Assembly: GCF_963576545.1 (NCBI RefSeq)
Contig: NC_083649.1
Location: 9,410,906-9,474,905 of the forward strand
Length of the DNA: 64,000 nucleotides
Reading direction: 5' to 3'
Origin: Limanda limanda
Lineage: Eukaryota; Chordata; Actinopteri; Pleuronectiformes; Pleuronectidae
Shown: piece by piece, positions 1 to 64,000 of the stretch
How the letters are laid out: each line of letters begins with the position of its first letter
Numbering within the stretch: position 1 is the stretch's first letter
Program-made: the position numbers and the translations under genes
The notes under the pieces: model-generated
The model's input: only the letters and a program-made list of their open reading frames with translations
Told to the model about the DNA's origin: nothing
The model's database searches: none

Positions 1-1899
1 CATGACAACAGAGTTAGTCCTTGGCGCAGCAGCAGCAGCAGCAGATTTGATGTCCGACTGTGATGTCATGGCAACGCCCAGATCACACCACATTACCAGA
101 CTTGGGGCTGAAGGCTCCCTCAGACATGACTGTGCTGTAGAGACATTGTGTGTGTGCATCACATTCAGGGATTGTTCGTTTCTAATGGAGATGTTTTATA
201 ATATCCTGCCTCGTAAAGTGATCAATAATCCACAGTGGCAAATGTAGGTCTCTAGGATGAATGGATTTTACTGAGAATATAACATCCACAGATTCTGTTG
301 CACAACCAGATCTGGATAAAGGCTGTTTGGATGTTAATCTGTGATCAGTCGTAAAAAGCAGCTTCACTTCTGTGTCCTGCAGCTTCAGCTTCAGATATGT
401 TATCACCATGAGTGGTTCAGGTAATTTATAAGTTACAGACTCTCTATGAATATCATCTCCTGCTGTAAAGATTGAACATAATGATTTATCATCACTTGAT
501 GCTTCTTGTTCTCTGAGGCTTCAGGACATTTCTTTCAGTGAGAGATTTAATCTGTTGTGTCTGAGCGAAAAGTAATCCCACAAACACAACCCAACATATT
601 ACAGAATTAAGGTTTTATCAGGATCACCGTGGAAACATGAGTTGTTTTTGCAAAGCATACGTTGATGTGATCAGACTGGAACAAATTCATCAGTATATTT
701 CACCACTTAATATCTTTTGAAGGCAGCCACATTGTGACAGTCGCAATGATGAAGATGAAAACAAGCATAAATTTGAGAACCAGTAATCTAATTTACTTTT
801 AATCTTTTTTAATGAGCACACAGAGAGAAAACAAGGAACAGAGTCAAACACATGACGCCTCGATGCAAGAAACACTTCAGTTTCTTTTTAACTGAATTCT
901 TGTTCAGGACGCACACACAGATCCAGACTAACATTACAATAATGAAAGTCATTGCATGTTTAATTTTAAATGGCTTCAATATGCCACATCTATCAGGACG
1001 TCATAAGTGTGACATGTATGACAAGGGCGGAGCAAGGTTTATCTTATTTGTTTGGCTCACTTGATCGATACTGATTGAAGTGGCTGATGCTGATATAAAC
1101 TATTATAGTTTTATAGTTTAACTACTTTATCGACCAATGCATAAATAAAAAAAATGGCAATGATTCCTAAGATGTCATTATCAAACCTTTATGACAAACA
1201 ATGGAAATTGAAGCTTGATATTTTACAGTTCAACCATAACCTTTATTTAATGACTATAAATAAAAGTAAAACCCAAATACAACCAAACATAAACAACTTG
1301 AATAAAGAAAATAAGGGTAATTTATTTTAGCAATATATAAATATAATAATAATATAAACACAAATTCACATCTTTTATGCATGTTTTTAGTCCGTAAAAT
1401 ACAAGTTTTTAAATCTGCGATATGTCTATGAATGGTTCATATTGGCAGATTTTTATAATAATCGATCCAGCACAACAGTGAGCGTGGGTGTGAAGAAAAC
1501 ATGGATGCAAATATGAGGTTTTTCTCGCAGCTGGAATCAATCGCCTTCACTACACAAGACCACAGGGAGAGAGGACAGTGTGTGGTCCTGTCCACAGCCC
1601 AACTGTGCGTGGTGTGTTCACATGGGACAACAGCGACAAACATGCCCTGTCTCTTTCCATCTCTGGATGAATGAATGAATGAGACATTGTCCGTCTCCTC
1701 TGTCTGGGGGAAAGGAAAGATAATATTTAACGACAGAGAAATAGGGAAGCATTGTTCAATTCCAAATATAGAACCCGGAGCTATCTGGCAGATATTCCTC
1801 CTGGGAGATGATGCCAGCCCAAACTGGGTCTTTGTTGCAAGAACATTCGATTGAACTCTTCTGTCTCTCCTTCTCCCCCCCCCATCATTCTCTCTACAG
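1..1899 (+). other. 3' part of dpysl3 intron 1
   Basis: AT-rich sequence ending in a pyrimidine-rich tract and CAG acceptor at 1897-1899. I see no match to the short first exon (MSYQGKK type) or to the long-isoform first exon of DPYSL3, so the promoter and first exon must lie further left. The open frames here are short and unrecognisable. Confidence 0.7.
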
Positions 1900-22289
<20,390 letters not shown>

Positions 22290-23925
22290 ATGGCAGAAAG
22301 ACGAGGGGATGCATCCAGTAAATTGGCAGCACCCAGTGCAGGATGGAGGGAGGAGGAGGAGGAGATGCAGAGGACCACGATTAGATTAAAAGTTAAACGA
22401 GCAAAACACTGAATCCTCATGCCTTACCTGTCACAATGCAACCGGGCTCAGGCGAGAACAGTATCTCTTTTCCTGGGGAACTTGGACTGGAATCGTTAGC
22501 ACCAGAGCACAATACACATAAACCAGTTTACTGTCTCTTCTTCTTCTTTGTAGAGAGTACACGACAAATACAGTGAAAACATGCCAATTCAGTGCTTTGG
22601 CAATTTGGAAAATACACCAGTAAAACTTCTTAAGAATCACATTCAACCAAGACTCACAAAAAAAATCAATAAACAGTTCTCGAAGGAAAATAGATACGGC
22701 TTTTCTCAGAATGATGCTTTGGTTGTTTCATCCTGTTTGACGTTCAATGTCACCCCCCTTTTTCAGTCGCCCGCTTTCTCCATAGTCAGCGAAACATAAC
22801 ACTAGATCCCGCATTAGTCACGTATTATCACGCAGTACCGTTGGTTAGCTCTAGGTGGCATTGTATATACACTAGATGTGATGTAGCTTTGTGAACGATG
22901 TTGTTGCAGCCAGTTTGGGTTTATTGGACCAAGTAAAAAGTGGAGTTTATTAAAATCCCAGAGCAGGAGGACATGGCGGAACATGGAGCTGCATGGGCCA
23001 CACGAAGATGGGCGACGTGATCCGTGATCCTCTCGCCCCCCCTCCTCTGAGACGCTTGATAAAGACCATCCCCCCTCGATGTATTGATTACATGATTTTA
23101 AGGCAAAAGAATAGAAATGTTAGAAAGGGATTTACATTTTCCTCATCCCCCTTTCTCGCGCCCTTGTCATGGCTGTTTGGATAACAACGTTGTGAGAATC
23201 CGTCCTTTGCATTTGCTTCTAGCTTATCGCCTGCTTCTGTCATCCTGAAATCATCTTGAGAAAGACAACAGAGGGAACAAAAGATTTGAAAAAACAAAAG
23301 AAAAAGAAAACCTGAACAACAAGTACGAGTAAACTCAACCAAATTGAAGGCAACTACTTAAAAAATACAGTTGCAATGAAATGATGAAGTATGAGAAACC
23401 TGTTTTCAGTTAACAGCACTTCCCCTCTGGCTTTTCCTTTTCATTCCTGACAAACTGGGCTGTCGTTGAAGGACAAGAAACACACCATCGTTCCCTTGTT
23501 ACCCCAGCGTACAGCCCTGTAATGCATTCCTGACCAATACCAATTCAACATCAGCCTGAATATGACCTGGAACACTCCGGATGTGATCGCGTCAGGGTGG
23601 GGGGGCCTCAGAGCTCTGTTTTTGTGTCTCTGCTTTTTTTCTGACGAGGCAGAGGATTGTAGTGCAGTGAGGAAAACGTGTATTTTTTGGGGAAGGGAGG
23701 GAAGGAGATCTTTATTTGGCAGTAGTGTGGCGGACCGATGCAGGCACCAGTGGTGGTTTGTGTGTATTTATGTTAGTTTGACAACCTTATTGTTTTTATG
23801 TTGTTTCTTTTTTTTCTTTTTTTTTCACTGTTGTATCAAAACCCAGAGATGGCAGGTCAAAATAAGGTGTGTTGTGGATGGTATATGATTTGTTTCCTGA
23901 ATAAACATGAGTTGCAACTGACTGA
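22290..23925 (+). other. dpysl3 3' untranslated region (putative)
   Basis: About 1.6 kb from the stop codon to just past the first good poly(A) signal. The length is inferred; alternative AATAAA motifs at about 24079 and 24105 could extend it. Confidence 0.55.
23900..23905 (+). terminator. poly(A) signal for dpysl3
   Basis: AATAAA followed about 30 bases later by the T/GT-rich stretch CTGTTTTTATTGTG, the usual downstream element. It is the first such combination I find after the stop codon. Confidence 0.55.
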
Positions 23926-24946
23926 GACCTGTTTTTATTGTGTATTTACTCAACTTCACATCAAGAGACATGCAAAGGTCGGCATTAAGATAGAGGAATT
24001 GTTTCTAAATTGAAAGAATCTCAGACATCAGTTCATCAAAAGATAACAAGTGGGCTTGATTAACTTTGCATTTCTTTAAAATAAAAAGAGATGTATACAA
24101 TTTAAATAAAGGGCTGTATAAAGTTGAATTTGTGTGATATCGGTATTATTGATATGGATATGGATGCTTCAATTCCTAGCACCATCTTGACAGATCTTTA
24201 GGTCTTTAACTTCTATAAATGTGCATTGAAATGTATATTACATTTCTAATAATTTTGTCAAAAAGATAAGACTTAATGGGAAGATCTCCAGGCAAACAAA
24301 CCCTCTTATGATAATACAATACATGGCTTTGGTGTTCTGTGTTTCAAAGCTTAAGAGTCGATTCTTGGCAGAATGTGAATTTCCCTCTACATTAACCTGA
24401 ATCTAACCTGCTCCTGCATGCGTAGTTACTTGAAGGTTCTAACCCCATCAACAGATAGGGGGCGCTATTGGGAAACAACAGGAGGGCTTCTAACAAAAGG
24501 ACAGATTCAATTAAAAAGTCCATTGCAAAATGTAAGATTTACTGCAGACGAAATCTAATGTAGCTGAATAAAACTGAATAATTCCCCTTCGCAGTGAGGT
24601 GCATTGGTTCAACTGTATGATAATATCTGATGACATCATAGATGGCAGAGATGAAGATTGTTAAGATGAGTCAGCAAATCAGTATAAACAGGATGGGTGT
24701 GTGTTAGTTGCATATGATAAAGTCAACATGTAAATATGTCAATAGAAAATACTTCTAAAGATGAAAGAATTACCTGCTGTATTTCAGACCTTTTTTAAAT
24801 CAGAAATATTGTATTGTGTGTATCTAGTGTAACGTTTATGTGGTAAACGGAGATTTTCCTGCTTCAGTGATGCCAGGCAGACATGGGGGAGTATTTATCA
24901 GCTGAATTCCCCCTCAGCTCACCCACAGTGGAGCAGGGAGTAGACT

Positions 24947-24960
24947 GTGCCCTCTGGCTG
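24947..24960 (-). promoter_or_regulatory. CTCF-like motif
   Basis: The minus strand reads CAGCCAGAGGGCAC, about 12 of 14 matches to the CTCF core. Motif match only. Confidence 0.3.
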
Positions 24961-25464
24961 ACCTTGAACAAGAAGTAAACACAAATCTGTAAACTGTGTA
25001 TGTGTGTAGGAGGGCGAAGGAATGCAAAAAACACAGGGTGCAAGCCTGATGCTGAAGTTATTATAAAAAGTAAAGAATATGTTTTGGAAACCAGCTTAGA
25101 GCCAGTTCACGTGAAGATCAACTATTTGTTCTGAGTTATATTTTTGTATGTTTATAATACATTTACATATCAAGTATCATATGCTAGTGGTTCTGTGAAG
25201 CTACTCCCAGGAACACTGGTTCTGGGTTAAATTTTAACATAAAAAACAAGATACTAAGATATTACTACGGGATACGTTGAGATAACATTCTATCCTACAG
25301 GTATTATACAAAAGAATCACTGGATCATCAAAGTCATTTGGATTCATATTTAGGAAACAGGAAACTTCTCTTAAAAAATTACATGGCAAACCATCTAATG
25401 TACAGCCAATGCATTTTATTTTTCACTGTGGAGCTTGGTTAATAACTGTGCTTCCAGTCTTCGA

Positions 25465-25478
25465 CCACTAGGGCGCAG
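25465..25478 (+). promoter_or_regulatory. CTCF-like motif
   Basis: CCACTAGGGCGCAG, 13 of 14 matches to the CTCF core. It faces the minus-strand motif 0.5 kb to its left. Confidence 0.35.
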
Positions 25479-28400
25479 CATTAAGTTTAGGTTGGTGAAC
25501 AGCAGTCAAAACCTACACACAAACACATACATATCTTATGTCCAAGTTTAATTTAAGATAAAAATCTTCTAGCATCCTTTCACTGTTCATAATAATGATT
25601 AAAAAACGCTTTTATTACCAGTGGCTTTTCTTTCCCCATTTAATTCATAAAGACAAAATCAAAATGAAGTACAAGGCAAAGTCAGAACGTTTCAGAAAAA
25701 AAATAAATTCATTATTTAAGGCACACCTTAATAGTTTGCAACTCCATCACGTTTGAATACAATGAACATACAGTGAAAACAGAAGAACGACAAAATCTTG
25801 GTGGGGGATGAAATTCTCAAATGGGAAACAATTCTATTACTATTCAAATTAGTTTTTAATAAATTTATTTTTCCCGGTTCAATTACTATTTGTCTGTAAT
25901 ATTTTACACCTTCACTTTTAGGAAGGATCAAATGTGCCACATCAAAAAGTGTGGTGCTCCTATTACATATGAAAGATTTAACATTATCATTAACAAATAT
26001 ATTTTTCTCATATACAGTCCATCTGTTTGAACTAACCCACTGTATCTTACAACTTATACAGGAAACCAACTCTGAATCTGTTCAGTTACATCAGTGACGA
26101 CGATAACAACAACAACAACAGCAACAACAACACAAAGTCAAAACATTGTACCAATTGTAAATAGAAAAGTGCAGACAGTTTTGAACTGAGTATATATATA
26201 TGTTTAAATATAACTACAAGTATTATAGACTTGAAACTTGGGGTTGAGTCATATTAGAGATAGATAAGTCAATTGAATGGCTCGGCCTTAGTAGAAATCA
26301 CATTTATTTATTGATTGTGAAAAAGCTCAGGTTTTACAGTTGAAGGAAACCAGACGTGTGCCATATCTCAAGAATAAGGCAACTTAAAACCTCTTCACAT
26401 CTCAGAGGCCGGTTTGGGTTCGTCAACAAGTCTAAAGTTTATCTTACAGTACGAACGAGGGGCATTTCCTCTCCTGGTGTTTGTTTCCCTTCAATATTTT
26501 CTGGAAAAATTTGGAAAAATCAAGATAGAGATTTATTATTTCCCCACTGCGTTTTCCAGATGGTGTGGAATCTCTGATTACTGTTAAATGCCATCTGCAC
26601 ACAGGTGCTGTTGCAGAGAAACACTTCAAATGACTCATTACGAACCCAATGTACAGACTCATCCGGTGGCACACGTGTAATTGATTGTATCAAACACAAA
26701 AGAGAAAGGACAATTATAAAAAAAAAAAAATGACAAGAACAAATATCAATGCAGACAGTAACCAAAGAAGATTAATCTTATCTCGGACTCATTTTAATCC
26801 TCGTCTATAAAAACCAGTCCTAAGGGAATAAGTATTCACTCACAGTTTAAGATTTTTTTGTCTCTCTGTGCATTAATGCTACAATTGATGAAGAAGCATG
26901 TGCAAAAGCGAGGCTCAGTGCAGAACACATAACATCTACCGGCTAACTTTTCTATTTCGTCGTAGCTTTGCCTGAAGAACCTAGCGGGTCGCCTGCAGAT
27001 TGAGGCGAAGGTTCATCCAGATTATCGGTGTTTTAAAGTGTTTTTTGACAAAAACAACAATTCATCAGAAACGACACATCACGTGTGGCCCTAACTACAA
27101 AGCTCCATAAAAACTTTCAAGGTCGCGAATAGACCTCCAAGATTAAATTCAAAACTTTTGTTTTCTGCATTTCAAAATTCTGTATTGGCTGTACAGCAGG
27201 TTGAATCATACAGAAGTGAAGAAGAGCTGCGTTTTGCCTTTGTCTGCATCGGATGAAGCTGGTTCCTTGTACCAAATGTTGCAGTCTTTGTCAGCTTGAC
27301 TATCAAAGCTCGGTGTAATGACCCCTGCCACCATGTGTCTGCTGCTATGATAAAGTTAGCCGTTCATGCTCAAGTCTACAGCTCCTTAACTTCTACCCTG
27401 GAGGAATCTGTGGTTGCTGCGATAAAAACAAAGGCCTCGTTTTACCTTATTAACCTCTCTCCCTTTAAATGTTTGTGGACTCTTAGTGTTCATGTTGATG
27501 TCGGAACAAAGCCGTCCCGTCAGTAGCCAACCCAACTCCCTGTGCCGTGCCATTCAATGTAGCACAGGAGGAACAGTGTTAGATTTTGATTATTAACAAA
27601 AAAAAGCCTTGCTGAGACTAAAAAAATCTAAGTCTAAGCCGACGTCTGACTTTATTTCCTTATGGCAGCCGATGTGGCGTCGTCTCCTTTGTGACCTCCA
27701 CTTCACATCAGCACACGGCAGGTCGAGCCGACCTCAGAGCACCAGGATGATGTACGGGAACATGAAATATGAGCGACGCCCTGCACGGAGTCATTCCTCT
27801 TGATGACAGGAGAGTGAAAACCCTGGGGTCACTTTCACCCTCCCAGTCGTGCAGCTCTTCATAATGTGTTTCTTTATCTGTGTGAACCGTGATTCACGGG
27901 TGCGTACATTTTGTTTTTTGAATAAATGCAATGGTGGTGCAGGAACACTGGTGACAGGTTCTGAGAGTGTCTGTGCTGATGGAACAATGTGGTGTCTCGT
28001 GTGCAAATTGCTGATCTACAAGCTGTGGGCAGGTGAAGGTGATAATGGAGGGAGAGGGGTCATGGGATCTATCCTGATAAGTAGGCAGCCGGCTTCACAT
28101 TGTTATTCTGTCCGTCCTCTATCGCCTTGTTCTTCTCACACGTGGAAAGCTCTGAAGACTCCGAGTCCACCACCGCTTTCTTTGACCTGTCGAGTAAAGA
28201 GCATCTCCTGTTCAGACGGAACCGATGGAAATCACATTATATATCAGACATATTTCAGGTCGGCATTGCCAGATGGAAAGTAGCTTATGCAGCTAAGTAG
28301 CTTATGCAGCTAACTCTGGCTAATTTTGTCAGTTGATTAATGAGCAGAGTCCCTATAGAGTAAATAAACAAATGGAAATATCCACTTCCTGCAAGCCTTT

Positions 28401-28599
28401 ATCTTGCTAGTGACTTTTGTGGGGGAATTTTATTTTGAAGCTCTTGGGGAAGTAGCGTGTGACAGTGATTATTTGACTAATAAATTAGATGATGAGTTCA
28501 GGAGGTAAAACAGTGATTGTAAGATGTTCTTTTTCAAGCTAACGGTCATGCTAGGGATTATTAAGCTCCCAGCTGCAACAGGAACAAGGTAACTGTGTG

Positions 28600-28615
28600 T
28601 TTATTGTGATTTATT
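28600..28615 (-). terminator. candidate poly(A) signals for stk32a
   Basis: Two AATAAA motifs on the minus strand (plus-strand TTTATT at 28600-28605 and 28610-28615), about 570 bp past the possible stk32a stop at 29177-29179. They apply only if that stop is the real end of the protein. Confidence 0.3.
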
Positions 28616-29180
28616 TCCATTTCAGTGACATTTGATCTCAATTAACCTGCAAATTGAATGAGTGGTTGTCACAGGATACCACAACAGTTAGCTTAAAGGT
28701 ACCACAGTGACGTGCTAATGCTAGCTTACTCTTGTTAGAGGATATATGTGACGCAGTTGTTTCACCTCACTCTTGGTCATGGTGACCTCTACTGTCTGTA
28801 GGCTATGTCAAGTGTCAGGGGATTTTACTGAAAAATATTTGAGGAAATTAAATCTAAAGTTTGCTACTTTTTCATAATGGCACTCATAACTTGTTCATAT
28901 TAAAAGTTATTATGTTAAAACCTCTCAGAGGTGACACAGCTTTTTTACTTCACCCTTGTTCATGTTGACCCCTACTGTCTGTATGTCTAGTTTTAGAAGA
29001 TTTTAATAAGAAAATGAAAGCTAAAGTTGGCAACTTTTTAATTGCACTCATCACTTAAATATTATCCTAGAGTGTAGAGTCGGGCCATTAGTTCCAGAAC
29101 ATACCAGTAGTGACGTACAGAATGATGGACAGCACAGTGTTTTCAGGGTATGTGAACGTAAGGTCATGGAAGCTCCTTAC

Positions 29181-64000
<34,820 letters not shown>

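Larger units (their letters stand above)
23926..29176. other. intergenic region between convergent dpysl3 and stk32a
   Basis: About 5.2 kb of AT-rich DNA. It should hold the stk32a 3' end, on the minus strand, but no conserved terminal exon is visible. Contents noted: CTCF-like motifs at 24947-24960 (minus) and 25465-25478 (plus), a short CAA-rich run near 26104-26132, and a poly(A)-like AATAAA pair on the minus strand at 28600-28615. No other gene recognised. Confidence 0.6.

Overview
This is nuclear genomic DNA of a vertebrate, most likely a ray-finned (teleost) fish. The two genes are split into many short exons with GT-AG introns at the vertebrate positions. The introns are small and rich in long dinucleotide tracts, and the repeats include tRNA-derived SINE pieces, a tailed non-LTR retrotransposon end and a hAT element of fish type. 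There is one assembly gap of 200 N at 7541-7740. No bacterial, phage or CRISPR features are present, and the species cannot be told from the sequence.

Left part, 1-23.9 kb, plus strand: thirteen coding exons (1900-22289) of a collapsin response mediator protein gene, best matched to dpysl3 (CRMP4). They correspond to exons 2-14 of the usual 14-exon gene. Their coding length is 1674 nt (557 codons plus stop), so with the missing 13-codon first exon the protein would be 570 residues, the length I recall for DPYSL3. The first exon and promoter lie left of the window. A plausible poly(A) signal is at 23900.

Middle, about 23.9-29.2 kb: intergenic DNA between two genes transcribed toward each other.

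Right part, 29.2-64 kb, minus strand: eight coding exons (63977 down to 29181) of a YANK-family serine/threonine kinase, best matched to stk32a. They encode the second half of the kinase domain and most of the C-terminal tail. The exons for the glycine loop and the ATP-binding lysine lie beyond position 64000. A tail-to-tail dpysl3/stk32a pair matches the human 5q32 arrangement as I remember it, which supports both paralogue calls. The genes work in different processes (cytoskeleton/axon guidance versus a poorly studied kinase); their adjacency looks like conserved linkage rather than a shared pathway.

Most notable points: (1) exon 6 of dpysl3 carries two compensating one-base shifts that scramble its most conserved motif, close to a gap with duplicated flanks; (2) a complete 761-bp hAT-type element with a perfect 8-bp target duplication sits inside one of two inverted copies of a retrotransposon end, and the other copy preserves the empty site; (3) the stk32a C-terminus can be read either as a stop or as a splice donor; (4) CA and CT microsatellites lie right beside two dpysl3 splice sites. 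I found no convincing evidence for a wholly new biological system.
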